The notes: a model not told the origin generated them from the letters alone. DNA of 64,000 nt from Cytobacillus gottheilii (GCF_900166665.1 NZ_LT800494.1:834673-898672), one strand, 5' to 3'. Positions 37,167-47,296 are shown, counted from the stretch's first letter. Made by a program: numbers and translations.

Positions 37167-37787
37167 TTAGAGATTATTTTCATTTGTTGTTTCTTGTTGT
37201 GGATCTCCTTTTTCCTTATTACCTTGTGGGGACTTCTCGATCTCTTTAATCAGTTTGTTGATGCCATATTCAGCATTTTCACTGTTGGAATCCATGGTGG
37301 CATAGCTTTCAACCGTTTTGCGTAAATTTGTATTATCACTAACATAAATATGGTACCAGCCTGGAACAACGGACATCGCCATTTTTTTTACCTGATCAGC
37401 AGTATATGAGCGGTCTTCTGTATCACTGTCATAAACAATAATGACTTCTTCGTCCGTGACGAGAGTTGATACATCATCCACGTTTGGCACCTCGGTAGAA
37501 TATTTACTGATAATATCAGCCAATTGCTCACGGTCAATTGCTGCATAATGTTCGTTACCGACATTTTCTCCTAAGACAGGGCTGCGCTGATGACGTACAT
37601 ATCCAAAATCTTCGCTTACATCATCACGGTCACCTTCAGTTCCTTGATGATACAACTCTGCACGCTGATCGTTTACATTTATAGTGTTTCCGCTTTCCTG
37701 ATAAAGGTCATTTTGTGCGGTATCATTTTGACAGCCAGTTAGAGCTGTTAGACCGCATAGACAAAGAAAAATGAATGTTTTTTTCAT
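37167..37787 (-). CDS. yutC: YutC, YhcN/YlaJ-family sporulation lipoprotein
   Basis: 206 residues from ATG 37787, following GGAGGTG; a GTG three codons earlier overlaps that site. Lipoprotein signal peptide with lipobox LTGC (Cys19). The mature domain shows YHIYVSDNTNLRK and AEYGINKLIKEIE, typical of YhcN-type proteins, and a polar tail. Relatives sit in the spore inner membrane and are made in the forespore. Next to lipA as in B. subtilis. Confidence 0.88.
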   Translation of the reverse strand: MKKTFIFLCLCGLTALTGCQNDTAQNDLYQESGNTINVNDQRAELYHQGTEGDRDDVSEDFGYVRHQRSPVLGENVGNEHYAAIDREQLADIISKYSTEVPNVDDVSTLVTDEEVIIVYDSDTEDRSYTADQVKKMAMSVVPGWYHIYVSDNTNLRKTVESYATMDSNSENAEYGINKLIKEIEKSPQGNKEKGDPQQETTNENNL

Positions 37788-37911
37788 CCTAAACACCTCC
37801 AGTACTATTAGAATTGCCTTATGTTTTATTTTTTCTCTTAGTAATTGATGGAGAATCAGTTATAATTTAAATAACGAATACAATTGAACTTGCTTCCAAA
37901 GAGGTGAAAGT

Positions 37912-38187
37912 ATGATTTGCATTAATAATTTATGTTATGAAATAGTTGAAGAGCAGCGCGATGGTTTTAATGAAGAAGCTTTTAAGGGCAGGTATAGTGA
38001 TATCTTGGCCCGATATGATTATATTGTTGGTGATTGGGGCTACGGACAGCTGAGACTGCGAGGTTTCTTTGATGACCAAAACCATAAAGCAACCTTTGAT
38101 ACAAAAATTAGTACATTAACCGAGTACTTATACGAGTATTGTAATTTTGGATGCCCTTATTTTGTGGTCAAAAAAATGAGCAAATAA
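37912..38187 (+). CDS. yutD: YutD family protein (DUF1027)
   Basis: 91 residues. Blocks FNEEAFKGRYSDILARYDYIVGDWGYGQLRLRGF and the final CNFGCPYFVVKK are typical of YutD. Function unknown. ATG follows GAGGTG. Confidence 0.92.
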   Translation: MICINNLCYEIVEEQRDGFNEEAFKGRYSDILARYDYIVGDWGYGQLRLRGFFDDQNHKATFDTKISTLTEYLYEYCNFGCPYFVVKKMSK

Positions 38188-38208
38188 ACACTGAATCAGA
38201 GTAAAGCT

Positions 38209-38240
38209 AAGCCCAAGAATTTTAATTATTTCTTGGGCTT
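38209..38240. terminator. Terminator after yutD
   Basis: AAGCCCAAGAA, loop, TTCTTGGGCTT between two convergent genes. Confidence 0.75.
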
Positions 38241-38270
38241 ATGCACTATTTATACTTTTTTTATCCAATC

Positions 38271-38561
38271 CTAGGTTTCTGTATAAGGTGGCTCTTCATT
38301 TACATCAGGATCATCATGTGTTGGGTGGGCGCCGTCCATTTGCCTTGGCAAATTTTGATGAAGCGACTTGAATTCATAATTAAAAGCGCTATAGTAACGC
38401 TGTCCTTCTTCCCACGGAGTACTTTTATTCTGCACAGGTTCTGTTGCATTAATGGGTGAACCATACGGTCCTTCTGGTAAATCTTCGGGGATCAGAAAGT
38501 TTTTTTGTGTTTCTACATTGGAAAAGTCTGTATATGCTTGCTGTTCTTTGTCAGCCATCAT
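38271..38561 (-). CDS. Small acidic protein of unknown function
   Basis: 96 residues, hydrophilic and Pro-rich, with no membrane segment: blocks NFLIPEDLPEGPYGSP, STPWEEGQRYYSAFNYEFK and QMDGAHPTHDDPDVNEEPPY. Two adjacent ATG codons follow GGAGTG. The text resembles small DUF3905-like proteins of spore formers, but I am not certain of that family. It may be co-transcribed after the DUF3055 gene upstream on this strand. Confidence 0.65.
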   Translation of the reverse strand: MMADKEQQAYTDFSNVETQKNFLIPEDLPEGPYGSPINATEPVQNKSTPWEEGQRYYSAFNYEFKSLHQNLPRQMDGAHPTHDDPDVNEEPPYTET

Positions 38562-38580
38562 GACATCACTCCAATGAAAT

Positions 38581-38605
38581 AGTAGCGGAGAAGCTCCGCT
38601 TTACT
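38581..38605 (-). terminator. Hairpin between the DUF3055-like gene and the acidic-protein gene
   Basis: AGCGGAG, 3-base loop, CTCCGCT. The T tract is poor, so termination may be partial. Confidence 0.45.
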
Positions 38606-38639
38606 ATCATTTGCAGCTTAACAAACATATATAATTGTT

Positions 38640-38906
38640 TTAAATTACCTCATAAAGAAAAGAACGAAGCTCCTGAGCATCTTCCTTTGAAAGTTGATAA
38701 ATGGTTTCAAGATAACCTTCCTCTTCTAGATCATCGCTTCCAATAATCGCATATCGGCTGCCTTGAAGATCAAGAACAAGCTGCTTTCCGTAAAAACGGT
38801 TTGATTGGGTTAATGCTAAGTCGAAGCGTTTATTTTCACCCATAAAGCTAATAAATCTTGTCTTAGTGTCTTCAAGATCATTATAAAGAAAAAAACGTTC
38901 AGACAT
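38640..38906 (-). CDS. DUF3055-like small protein
   Basis: 88 residues: MSERFFLYNDLEDTKTRFIS at the start, DLALTQSNRFYGKQLVLDLQ in the middle, acidic C-terminal helix. I recall this pattern from the DUF3055 family of Firmicutes; function unknown. ATG follows AAAGGAG. Confidence 0.75.
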   Translation of the reverse strand: MSERFFLYNDLEDTKTRFISFMGENKRFDLALTQSNRFYGKQLVLDLQGSRYAIIGSDDLEEEGYLETIYQLSKEDAQELRSFLYEVI

Positions 38907-39089
38907 ATAAATTCTCCTTTAATTCTCATAATGGCAAAACTCTTTCTATATCTTAACAGATTTGTTGCATTTTTTAGGGCAAGCTGAATAAAACAGCGGT
39001 TTTTTAATGGAAAAAACCGCTAAAGTATGCATATTATGATACAATTGAATCAAAATAAATCGATGTTTGCTTCTGAGAGGAATGGGACA

Positions 39090-40397
39090 ATGGCTGGTCA
39101 AATAATAAAAAAGGTAAAAGCGCTTTTTCAATGGGGAAAAATTTTACTCCCGCTAAATCAGCTGCGCTATTTTCCACCAAGGTTTGTTATTCGTGATCCG
39201 ATTGCAGAAGGTGTAAAAAAAGCTTTTAAAATGGATTATGAAACTGCGGTGATTGTCTATAATATTAAAAATCTGCAGGATCTTTCGGATCAGCTTGGTG
39301 AGGAAGAATATGTCCGTTTCATTAACATAATGAAAAAAACCTTTAAAAAGGTAATTGCACAGGAGGTAAATGACGATTTAATTGCTCTTCATGATTATTA
39401 TAGTGACGGTTTAGCCTTATTTATTAAAGTAAATCATAATATACATAGTGTGTCTGATATTGATAGTATCATGAAAAAAATCTTGCGCGAATCAGAAAAG
39501 ATCATGTTTGCTGAATTAGGGCAAATGAAGCCGAAATTTGAGACAGGCTATATGTTTATTCAGCGTAAGCATTATTCCATACAAGAATCTATTTACAAAG
39601 CCCATCAGCAGGCTGTAGCAATGGCAGAAAAAAGAGTGAAAACAGAATTCAATGAAATGGTGTACTCCATTAGTAAGATAATAGCTCAAAAAGATCTGCA
39701 CATCCTTGCTCAGCCGATCATTACCCTTGCAACTGGTGAGGTGAGAGCATGGGAAATGCTTACTAGAGGACCAAAGGGAACGGCATTAGAAAATCCGCTT
39801 CAGCTCTTCTCGGTTGCGAGACAAACAGGGATGCTATACAATCTCGAAATGATTGTTTTCGAGAAAATACTGCAGCAGATTATGGCAACAGGCTGCACAC
39901 AGGAAATCTTTATCAATTTTACTCCGATTACGTTAGGGAATCAGCGATTTGTCAGAGATATTAAGGGGCTTATCCGAAAGTATGATGAAATATCTCCAAA
40001 GCAAATGATTTTTGAAATCACGGAACGCGATTCAATTGAGGGGATGGACCACTTTATTTACAATATAAAGGTGCTCCGTACATTAGGCTTTAGAATTGCG
40101 ATTGATGATACCGGAGCAGGTTATGCAAGTTTAAATTCAATAAGTGAGATACTGCCGGATATCATCAAAATTGATCGAGCCGTTATTCAGGATATTGACA
40201 AAAATACCGTTAAAGAATCATTGCTGAAAGGGCTATTGCTGGTCGCAAAAGAAACAGGTTCAATTGTCGTGGCAGAGGGAATAGAGAGCAAAGAAGAAGA
40301 ATCTGTCCTTGCCCGAAATAAGGTGGACCTAGCACAAGGCTATTTATATGCACGGCCAGGTGTACTAAATAGATCTTTAGAGATTGCAATGGATTAA
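39090..40397 (+). CDS. EAL-domain protein, possible c-di-GMP phosphodiesterase
   Basis: 435 residues from ATG 39090 after GAGAGG. The first 210 residues form a GGDEF-like fold without the GGDEF motif. The EAL domain follows: the EAL signature is AWEML (Glu kept), then FINFTP, EITERDS, AIDDTGAGYASL, DIIKIDR and VVAEGIES. The metal-binding acidic residues E, N, E and DD look present, so catalysis is possible. No membrane segment. It is not found between yutD and yutE in B. subtilis, so it is lineage-specific. Confidence 0.88.
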   Translation: MAGQIIKKVKALFQWGKILLPLNQLRYFPPRFVIRDPIAEGVKKAFKMDYETAVIVYNIKNLQDLSDQLGEEEYVRFINIMKKTFKKVIAQEVNDDLIALHDYYSDGLALFIKVNHNIHSVSDIDSIMKKILRESEKIMFAELGQMKPKFETGYMFIQRKHYSIQESIYKAHQQAVAMAEKRVKTEFNEMVYSISKIIAQKDLHILAQPIITLATGEVRAWEMLTRGPKGTALENPLQLFSVARQTGMLYNLEMIVFEKILQQIMATGCTQEIFINFTPITLGNQRFVRDIKGLIRKYDEISPKQMIFEITERDSIEGMDHFIYNIKVLRTLGFRIAIDDTGAGYASLNSISEILPDIIKIDRAVIQDIDKNTVKESLLKGLLLVAKETGSIVVAEGIESKEEESVLARNKVDLAQGYLYARPGVLNRSLEIAMD

Positions 40398-40416
40398 AAG
40401 GGATAGGTGAGATAAA

Positions 40417-40854
40417 ATGTATTTTGTTGATCGGAACAAGATGGAGGAAACACTTCAGCATTTTCATAGCCAGCTCGCGCTTTTTAAGCAGCAGTCCGAT
40501 TGGACAACTCCGATTGAAAAGTCAGCATTGGAGAGAGTGACGCATATTTTGATTGAGGCGATCTTAGATACGGGCAATGCTATGATTGATGGATTTATTA
40601 TGCGTGATCCAGGAAGCTATGATGATATTATTGACATTCTTGAAGACGAAAAGGTTATTGAAAACACCATGAGCAGCGGAATGAAGGAGTTAATTTCCTG
40701 CCGTAAAATGCTTGTACAGGATTATATACATATCGATCATCAGCAGCTGCAGGCGATCTTTCAAAAAAACATACATATTTTAGAAATGTTCCCTGCAAAA
40801 ATTAGGGATTACTTAACAAACGAATTAGGACCTGTTTCAGCATTTAAAGAGTAA
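40417..40854 (+). CDS. yutE: YutE, HepT-like (DUF86) protein
   Basis: 145 residues, all-helical. DUF86/HepT features: HILIEAILDTGNAMIDGF and the RKMLVQDYIHID segment, similar to the R-x4-6-H motif of HepT ribonucleases. No MNT-type nucleotidyltransferase partner is adjacent, so a toxin-antitoxin role is not supported here. ATG follows ATAGGTGAG. Confidence 0.88.
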   Translation: MYFVDRNKMEETLQHFHSQLALFKQQSDWTTPIEKSALERVTHILIEAILDTGNAMIDGFIMRDPGSYDDIIDILEDEKVIENTMSSGMKELISCRKMLVQDYIHIDHQQLQAIFQKNIHILEMFPAKIRDYLTNELGPVSAFKE

Positions 40855-40881
40855 TGTTAAGACAACTTGGGAGGCTGTATC

Positions 40882-41646
40882 GTGAAAGACTACAAAGGAT
40901 ATATGATTGATTTAGACGGTACGATGTATAAAGGTACTGAATTAATTCAAGAAGCAGCGGATTTCGTACAGAAGCTGAAAGAGCGGAATATTCCTTATTT
41001 GTTTGTCACAAACAATTCTTCTAAAACACCTCAGCAGGTGGCTGAAAAGCTAAATGATTTCAACATTACTGCTCATCAGGATCAAGTATTTACAACGAGC
41101 ATGGCAACAGCCAATTACATTGCTGAAAAGAAGAAAGATGCTTCTGTTTATGTAATTGGAGAGGAAGGCATAAGAACAGCAATTGCGCAGCAGCATTTGC
41201 GTCATGCTGAAGAAGATGCTGATTATGTTGTAGTAGGCATTGACCGATCCATTACCTACGATAAGCTTGCGACAGCATGCTTGGCTGTCCGCAATGGAGC
41301 TCAATTTATCTCTACAAATGGAGATATTGCGCTGCCGACCGAGAGAGGGCTGCTTCCTGGAAATGGTTCGATCACATCTGTTATAACTGTTTCCACACAG
41401 ACAAATCCGATTTTTATCGGCAAACCTGAATCCATCATTATGGAGCAGGCACTAAGGGTTTTGGGGACAAACCTGGAAGAGACATTAATGGTGGGAGATA
41501 ATTATGATACCGACATATTGGCAGGCATGAATGCTGGGATGGATACATTGCTTGTGCATACAGGTGTTACAACTAAGGAACTTCTGCTTGGTTATGAAAA
41601 AAAGCCAACCTATGTGTTAGACTCACTTGCACAATGGGAGTTTTAA
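40882..41646 (+). CDS. yutF: YutF, HAD-superfamily (NagD-like) phosphatase
   Basis: 254 residues from GTG 40882 after GGGAGG. HAD class IIA phosphatase: motif I is YMIDLDGTMYKG, motif II Thr/Ser in FVTNNSSKTP, motif III Lys near FIGKPE, motif IV MVGDNYDTDILAG. Acts on small phosphomonoesters such as nucleotides in characterised relatives. Linked to yutE as in B. subtilis. Confidence 0.93.
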   Translation: MKDYKGYMIDLDGTMYKGTELIQEAADFVQKLKERNIPYLFVTNNSSKTPQQVAEKLNDFNITAHQDQVFTTSMATANYIAEKKKDASVYVIGEEGIRTAIAQQHLRHAEEDADYVVVGIDRSITYDKLATACLAVRNGAQFISTNGDIALPTERGLLPGNGSITSVITVSTQTNPIFIGKPESIIMEQALRVLGTNLEETLMVGDNYDTDILAGMNAGMDTLLVHTGVTTKELLLGYEKKPTYVLDSLAQWEF

Positions 41647-41655
41647 TAGCATAAG

Positions 41656-41688
41656 AAAAGATGGAGCTAAACCGGCTCCATCTTTTTT
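41656..41688. terminator. Terminator between yutF and yutG (convergent)
   Basis: AAAAGATGGAGC, loop, GGCTCCATCTTTTTT. Confidence 0.9.
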
Positions 41689-41708
41689 GTTATTGTTGCA
41701 ATCTTTTT

Positions 41709-42209
41709 TTATTTCTCGCCCTTTGCACTATGAGCTAGTCTGCTCGATGCTGCTGCAGCGATGGCGCCGACAATATCATCTAAAAATGTGTGGCATCTTT
41801 CTGAGTTTTTATCATTAAGCTCTTTCAAGATTCCCGGCTTCAGCTTATCGATATACCCGAAATTTGTTAATCCGATAGATCCATACACGTTCACAATAGA
41901 AAGAGCTAATATTTCATCTACTCCATATAAGCCTTCATCAATCTCAATGATGGACTGAAGCGGTTCAAGCAGTTTCTTTTCTTCTGTCAGCATATCAAGC
42001 TGGATCCCAGTTAATATGGCGTTTTGTACTTCTCTTTTCGATAAAACACGTTCTACGTTATCAGTGCATGTTTCCATTTTAAGGTTTGGATGATATTTTT
42101 CCTGGAGAAAGAAGACAAGTTCAGCGATATCGTTAATCTCTACTCCTCTTTCATGCAGCCATTTCCGGGCTGTTTTTTCGGTTAGTGTAATTTCTTTTTC
42201 TTCACTCAT
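41709..42209 (-). CDS. yutG: YutG, PgpA-family protein
   Basis: 166 residues from ATG 42209 after AAAAGGTGA. Helical fold with blocks RKWLHERGVEINDIAELVFFLQ and FLDDIVGAIAAA, the latter holding the paired Asp residues of phosphatidylglycerophosphatase A. B. subtilis YutG is assigned to this family. Whether the protein acts on phosphatidylglycerophosphate is not shown by the sequence. Confidence 0.85.
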   Translation of the reverse strand: MSEEKEITLTEKTARKWLHERGVEINDIAELVFFLQEKYHPNLKMETCTDNVERVLSKREVQNAILTGIQLDMLTEEKKLLEPLQSIIEIDEGLYGVDEILALSIVNVYGSIGLTNFGYIDKLKPGILKELNDKNSERCHTFLDDIVGAIAAAASSRLAHSAKGEK

Positions 42210-42512
42210 TGCTGTCACCTTTTCTTTTTATATTCTTTATTTATATACCCGCTTTTCCAGCAGTACACTTAATGTTGAAGGCTATTTTCTAAAAGAAAGC
42301 AGTTTGATTACTGTGTTTAAATATAAAATCCAATTTGTATTCCGCTATTAAAAACAGCAAAGGGTTTTCGGCTATAGCCGATTTAAAAAAGTGCTACTGG
42401 AAATAGTCTCTTTCCATCATATCCCTGTTGAATATACTTATTCAAGTCATAACGAAAGAATTAGCCAAATGAATCATACATATTACTATCATACGTGAAA
42501 GGAGAAAAAATT
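42210..42512. other. Intergenic region before yutH
   Basis: AT-rich, no gene. Contains the palindrome CGGCTATAGCCG (42369-42380) inside a segment similar to one upstream of sufC. Confidence 0.5.
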
Positions 42513-43520
42513 ATGATTACTAGGCTTTTAAAGGAAATGTACGGGATAAGTGCTGAAGAAGAGCTGAGGATTGGAAATTATTCAGCTTGCCGGTCTAATA
42601 ATGAATATTATATGTTAGTGCCTGCCACTCATTTGCAGGAAGAGGATATTACAGAACTGGACCAAATCGCGACACACCTTGTCAATAATGGGGAGAGGCA
42701 TGTGAGCACGTTTTTAAAGACGAAAGAAGGCAGACAGTATAGTGATTGGGAACAAGCTAAATATTGTGTCCTGGTTAATCAGCAGCTGGAAAAAAGAAAA
42801 GGAATGAAATGCGGCAGAAAGCTGGCTAAGTTTCATTATAGAGGAAGATCAGTCGCATTTCCTGTCAAAAATCTAAGTCGAATTGGACAATGGAAACAGA
42901 TGTGGGAAACGCGACTAGATCAAATGGAGAAGGTTTGGAATGAGATGCTATTCCAGGAACCTGAAAGTGAATTTGATCGTCTTTTTTTAGAATCATTCCC
43001 TTATTATATGGGCATCTGTGAAAATGCCATTCAGTTTCTTGTAGATTCTGAATTTGATGACGAACCAACAATGACGGACAGCGGTACTGTGTGTCATGCC
43101 CGCTTTACATCTAAAACCTGGTCGGGCGCTTATTATTTGAAGAATCCATTTGATTGGGTGTTTGACCATAGCACCCGCGATTTGGCCGAATGGACCCGTG
43201 AAAAATACTTTTATAATATTAAGACGTATGAACCTGAGCTAAAGCAATTCCTAAAAGAATATCAGTCGATTAGTCCGCTTTCATCGTTTTCCTGGAGATT
43301 ATATTTTTCCAGGCTGCTTTTTCCGCTTCATTATTTTGAATGTGTTGAAGCCTATTATAGTTCCACCTCGGAACAGGAGAAACACATGCTAGAAGAGCGC
43401 CTTGAGAAGTACTTGCAGCAATCAGGTGACCAGGAGCGCTTTCTAGCTGGATTCTTTGAGTTAGCGGAGGTTCCAAGTAAACAATGGAATATTGCTGTGC
43501 CAGAATGGCTGTATGTGTAA
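42513..43520 (+). CDS. yutH: Spore coat protein YutH (CotS/kinase-like)
   Basis: 335 residues from ATG 42513 after AAAGGAG. YutH belongs to the CotS group of aminoglycoside-phosphotransferase-like coat proteins, here with weak kinase motifs (AKFHYRG, CHARFTSKTW, KNPFDWVFDH). A catalytic role is doubtful. It precedes hom-thrC-thrB. Coat localisation is taken from family knowledge. Confidence 0.88.
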   Translation: MITRLLKEMYGISAEEELRIGNYSACRSNNEYYMLVPATHLQEEDITELDQIATHLVNNGERHVSTFLKTKEGRQYSDWEQAKYCVLVNQQLEKRKGMKCGRKLAKFHYRGRSVAFPVKNLSRIGQWKQMWETRLDQMEKVWNEMLFQEPESEFDRLFLESFPYYMGICENAIQFLVDSEFDDEPTMTDSGTVCHARFTSKTWSGAYYLKNPFDWVFDHSTRDLAEWTREKYFYNIKTYEPELKQFLKEYQSISPLSSFSWRLYFSRLLFPLHYFECVEAYYSSTSEQEKHMLEERLEKYLQQSGDQERFLAGFFELAEVPSKQWNIAVPEWLYV

Positions 43521-43847
43521 AGAGGCTGGGGCATAAGTAACTAACACACCTATTGAACCGAATGATAAGGAAGTGAATCTTTCTAATCATTCGGTTCTTT
43601 ATTTGTTTAACCTTTAATATTTCTAAACATGAGTGAAATGGAGCGGAGGACCCTCGACTCCTACGGGCTGAAGAGCAAAGGGTGAGACCCCGCAGGAACG
43701 GAGTGACGAGGAGGCTCAGCTTGCTCCCCGTGGAAAGCGAGGGTCCGCAGCGCAATGGAACGGGCTTGTTTAAATATCCAACAGGTTAATAAATATTCGT
43801 GTTTTAGAAATATTAATTTCGATTTGTCCCATCCTCTTTATTTTTTT
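43519..43847. repeat. Long intergenic repeat, copy 1 (about 330 bp)
   Basis: Outer ends AAAGAGGCTGGGGCA and TGTCCCATCCTCTTT form an imperfect inverted repeat followed by a T run, so it can act as the yutH terminator. Inside are a GAACCGAATGAT/ATCATTCGGTTC hairpin (about 43556-43597) and a GC-rich block with GGACCCTCG...CGAGGGTCC arms. The second copy at 48014-48297 shares most of the sequence. No transposase. From memory, this block is common between genes in Bacillaceae. Confidence 0.85.
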
Positions 43848-43916
43848 GATCGCTGTTTTTAGCAGGAATTAGATTGATTTATCCCTAATTAGACAAAAGT
43901 TTTCTAAAAATTCTTA

Positions 43917-43945
43917 TTGTCATATTAGAAATTCAATATTATAAT
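43917..43945 (+). promoter_or_regulatory. Promoter of hom-thrC-thrB
   Basis: TTGTCA, 17 bp, TATAAT, 60 bp before hom. Confidence 0.8.
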
Positions 43946-44004
43946 GTCTACTATAGAAAAACAATTGTTCTTTTTAGGTGAACATTAAAAGGGGAGAATG
44001 CTGG

Positions 44005-45303
44005 ATGAACGGAATCTCGATCGGATTATTAGGACTTGGAACAGTAGGATCAGGGGTCGTAAAAATTATCAAAAATCATCAGGATAAGCTCATGCATCAA
44101 GTAGGCTGCCCGGTTTCCATTAAGAAAATTCTTGTGAAGGATGTACATAAACAGCGCGCTGTTGAGGTTGAATCCTCCTTGATTACAACAGATCCAAATG
44201 AAGTATTAAATGATGCAGAGATTGATGTTGTTATTGAAGTTATGGGCGGTGTAGAAGAAACAAAGGAGTACTTGCTGACAGCTTTAAAAAATCGGAAGCA
44301 TGTTGTGACAGCGAATAAAGATTTGATGGCTGTGTACGGTCCAGAACTGCTTGCTGTTGCCTCCGATTACAGCTGCGATTTGTTTTATGAAGCAAGCGTA
44401 GCAGGAGGAATCCCTATTTTAAGAGGACTTGCCGATGGACTTTCCTCAGATCGTATTACGAAAATGATGGGGATTGTCAATGGCACGACTAATTTTATTT
44501 TAACAAAGATGAGCCAGCAAGGATTAGCATATGAAGATGTACTCAAAGAAGCGCAGGAGCTTGGCTATGCGGAAAGTGATCCGACCGCTGATGTAGAGGG
44601 ACTTGATGCAGCAAGGAAAATGGCCATTTTATCAACTCTTGGCTTCTCAATGAATATTGATTTGGACGATGTAAAGGTAAAAGGCATTTCAAGTATTACA
44701 GAAGAAGATTTGGCATATGGAAAGCAATTTGGCTATTGCATGAAACTGATTGGGATTGCCGAACGAGATGGTGAAAAGGTAGAGGTAAGTGTTCAGCCTA
44801 CATTGTTAGCCAAATCACATCCGCTGGCATCTGTGCAAGATGAATACAATGCAGTGTATGTGTATGGAGAGGCAGTTGGCGAAACGATGTTTTACGGACC
44901 AGGTGCAGGCAGTATGCCAACGGCAACAGCAGTTGTTTCTGATGTTGTTGGTGTTATGAAGAATATGCGTCTGGGTGTAAATGGAAAAAGTGCTGTGACG
45001 CCACAATATGAGAAAAAACTAAGGAGCGCCGATGAGATTTTTTCTAAATACTTCATGCGCATCCATGTTAAAGATGAGGTTGGTGTTTTTGCGAACATTA
45101 CAAGCATCTTTTCGGATCATCATGTCAGCTTCGAAAAAATTCTGCAGCTTCCTCTTGAAGATGAGGGTATGGCAGAAATAGTGGTTGTTACACATAAGGC
45201 AGCATTAAGCGATTATGAAAATATTCTCTTGCAGCTGCGGGATTTAGCACCAGTTCATACAATTAAAAGCTCATACCGAGTAGAGGGAAGTGTAAAGTCA
45301 TGA
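44005..45303 (+). CDS. hom: Homoserine dehydrogenase
   Basis: 432 residues from ATG 44005 after GGGGAG. Reduces aspartate semialdehyde to homoserine with NAD(P)H. N-terminal motif [14 protein letters not shown], catalytic region [21 protein letters not shown], and a C-terminal ACT domain ([19 protein letters not shown]) that normally mediates threonine feedback. First gene of the threonine operon; overlaps thrC by 4 bp. Confidence 0.97.
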   Translation: MNGISIGLLGLGTVGSGVVKIIKNHQDKLMHQVGCPVSIKKILVKDVHKQRAVEVESSLITTDPNEVLNDAEIDVVIEVMGGVEETKEYLLTALKNRKHVVTANKDLMAVYGPELLAVASDYSCDLFYEASVAGGIPILRGLADGLSSDRITKMMGIVNGTTNFILTKMSQQGLAYEDVLKEAQELGYAESDPTADVEGLDAARKMAILSTLGFSMNIDLDDVKVKGISSITEEDLAYGKQFGYCMKLIGIAERDGEKVEVSVQPTLLAKSHPLASVQDEYNAVYVYGEAVGETMFYGPGAGSMPTATAVVSDVVGVMKNMRLGVNGKSAVTPQYEKKLRSADEIFSKYFMRIHVKDEVGVFANITSIFSDHHVSFEKILQLPLEDEGMAEIVVVTHKAALSDYENILLQLRDLAPVHTIKSSYRVEGSVKS

Positions 45304-46361
45304 GATGGGAAGGTTTATTAAAAACATATAAACAATATTTGCCGGTTAATGAAGAAACCCCATTGCTGACATTAAATGAAGGCAATACCCCTCTCATTCG
45401 ACTGGATAAGCTTTCTAGAGACTGGGGAGTTGATTTGTATGTAAAGACAGAGGGAGCGAATCCAACTGGCTCTTTTAAAGACCGCGGCATGGTTATGGCT
45501 GTTGCGAAGGCAAAGGAAGAAGGAAGTGAAGCGATTATTTGCGCTTCAACTGGAAATACTTCTGCCGCAGCGGCTGCTTATGCAGCAAGAGCAGGTCTGC
45601 GCTGTATTGTCGTTATTCCTGAAGGAAAGATAGCAGCGGGAAAGCTGGCACAGGCCGTCATGTACGGTGCCGAAGTTATTTCAATTGATGGAAATTTTGA
45701 TGAAGCATTATCCATTGTTCGAAATATCGCTAAAGAGGGGCAAGTGACACTTGTTAACTCTGTTAACCCGTATCGGCTTGAAGGGCAAAAGACGGCAGCG
45801 TTTGAAATATGTGACGGATTAGGTGGTGCACCTGATGTATTAGCATTACCTGTAGGCAATGCAGGGAATATCAGTGCATATTGGAAAGGGTTTAAAGAAT
45901 ACCATCAGGTCAATTCTACAGGTCTTCCGAAAATGCATGGGATGCAGGCGGCAGGAGCAGCAGCAATTGTTCACAATCGTGTATTTGAAAATCCAGAAAC
46001 AATTGCTACTGCGATTCGTATCGGAAACCCAGCCAGCTGGGATTTGGCTTCAAATGCATTACAAGAATCCAATGGGAAGATTGATGAAGTAAGTGATGAA
46101 GAGATTCTTTCCATGTACCGGAAGCTTGCTTCGACAGAAGGCATTTTTGCAGAGCCGGCTTCGTGTGCATCACTGGCAGGAGTTTATAAGCAGCTGCGCA
46201 ATGGAGAAATTGCGCATAAAACGCAAATAGTTGCTGTATTAACAGGTAATGGTTTAAAAGATCCGGACACAGCGATGACAGCCAGTCTGATTCAGCCTGT
46301 ACATCTGCCGAATGATGAAGATATTGTTGCTGCACATATTAAAGGAGCTGTCCATGTATGA
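45300..46361 (+). CDS. thrC: Threonine synthase
   Basis: 353 residues. PLP enzyme converting O-phosphohomoserine to threonine. PLP lysine is in [11 protein letters not shown] near residue 60; the phosphate loop is [16 protein letters not shown] overlaps the hom stop (ATGA). Coupled in hom-thrC-thrB. Confidence 0.97.
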   Translation: MRWEGLLKTYKQYLPVNEETPLLTLNEGNTPLIRLDKLSRDWGVDLYVKTEGANPTGSFKDRGMVMAVAKAKEEGSEAIICASTGNTSAAAAAYAARAGLRCIVVIPEGKIAAGKLAQAVMYGAEVISIDGNFDEALSIVRNIAKEGQVTLVNSVNPYRLEGQKTAAFEICDGLGGAPDVLALPVGNAGNISAYWKGFKEYHQVNSTGLPKMHGMQAAGAAAIVHNRVFENPETIATAIRIGNPASWDLASNALQESNGKIDEVSDEEILSMYRKLASTEGIFAEPASCASLAGVYKQLRNGEIAHKTQIVAVLTGNGLKDPDTAMTASLIQPVHLPNDEDIVAAHIKGAVHV

Positions 46362-47284
46362 TGGAGGGAGAAATGCTGACCATTGAAGTACCTGGCAGCT
46401 CAGCGAATCTAGGGCCAGGTTTTGATTCAATTGGATTAGCACTTAATTTATATTTAAAGCTAGAGGTAACACGATCAGAAACGTGGACAGTTGTTCCGCT
46501 TACAAGTAATCTAACAGACTTTCCGACTGATGAGAGCCATTTTATCTTTCAAATAGCCATGAAGACAGCAAAAGCATGTGGGCAGGTTCTGCCAACGTGT
46601 ACTATGGAAATATCAAGTGAAATTCCACTGGCACGCGGGCTTGGCTCCAGTGCTGCTGCAATCGTAGCAGGTATTGAGTTGGCTGATGCTCTATGTGATT
46701 TAAAATTAAGCAAACAGGAAAAGTTTAGCTTAGCTTCTGCACATGAGGGACATCCTGACAATGCAGGAGCCTCACTGTACGGCGGACTTGTCATCGGAGT
46801 CATGATGGAAAATAAGCCTGATGCAGTTGTTCTGCATGATTTGGATTTTGAAGTTGTCGCTGCGATTCCACAGGAAGAATTACTGACAAAAGAATCCCGA
46901 AAGGTTCTTCCAAGCCACTTAAAGTTCAATGAAGCAGTGAAAGCGGGGGCAGTTGGTAATGTTCTCGTTGCTGCTCTAGCAAATGGGCAATTTGAGCTGG
47001 CAGGGAAAATGATGCAGAGTGATTTGTATCATCAGCCTTACCGTAGAGAGCTGATTCCACATTTTGCTCATTTAGAGATGAAGGCAATTGAGTATGGAGC
47101 GTTTGGTGTTGCTCTAAGCGGTGCTGGTCCATCTGTTCTATGCTTTGCCCGCTCTGGAAGCTCAGCTGAATTAATTAGGAAGCTGAATGAAGAAATGCCG
47201 CTCCTGGATTTTAAGTCTTTGCGAGTTGATTATGGCGGGAGCACGGTGTACATGTCCAATGGAAATAAAAAAGCGATGTCCTAA
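46358..47284 (+). CDS. thrB: Homoserine kinase
   Basis: 308 residues. GHMP kinase that phosphorylates homoserine. Motifs: [13 protein letters not shown] at the N-terminus, the ATP loop [17 protein letters not shown], and the C-terminal [15 protein letters not shown] 46358 (AAAGGAG site, ATGA overlap with thrC) is chosen because the extra residues MMEGE match the short N-terminal extension of B. subtilis ThrB. ATG 46373, with GGAGGG before it, is an alternative. The stop codon lies in the loop of a terminator. Confidence 0.96.
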   Translation: MMEGEMLTIEVPGSSANLGPGFDSIGLALNLYLKLEVTRSETWTVVPLTSNLTDFPTDESHFIFQIAMKTAKACGQVLPTCTMEISSEIPLARGLGSSAAAIVAGIELADALCDLKLSKQEKFSLASAHEGHPDNAGASLYGGLVIGVMMENKPDAVVLHDLDFEVVAAIPQEELLTKESRKVLPSHLKFNEAVKAGAVGNVLVAALANGQFELAGKMMQSDLYHQPYRRELIPHFAHLEMKAIEYGAFGVALSGAGPSVLCFARSGSSAELIRKLNEEMPLLDFKSLRVDYGGSTVYMSNGNKKAMS

Positions 47285-47296
47285 GACATCGCTTTT
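47267..47296. terminator. Terminator overlapping the thrB stop codon
   Basis: AAAAGCGATGTC, loop containing the TAA stop, GACATCGCTTTT. T runs on both sides, so it can serve thrB and the convergent yutI. Confidence 0.9.

Noticed and set aside
40417..40854. HepT/MntA toxin-antitoxin module
   Set aside because: YutE has the HepT-like fold, but no nucleotidyltransferase partner is adjacent and the gene is part of conserved yut order.
43519..43847. Insertion sequence at the long repeat
   Set aside because: No transposase frame. The element is made of nested hairpins with a terminator-like end, so it is listed as a repeat only.
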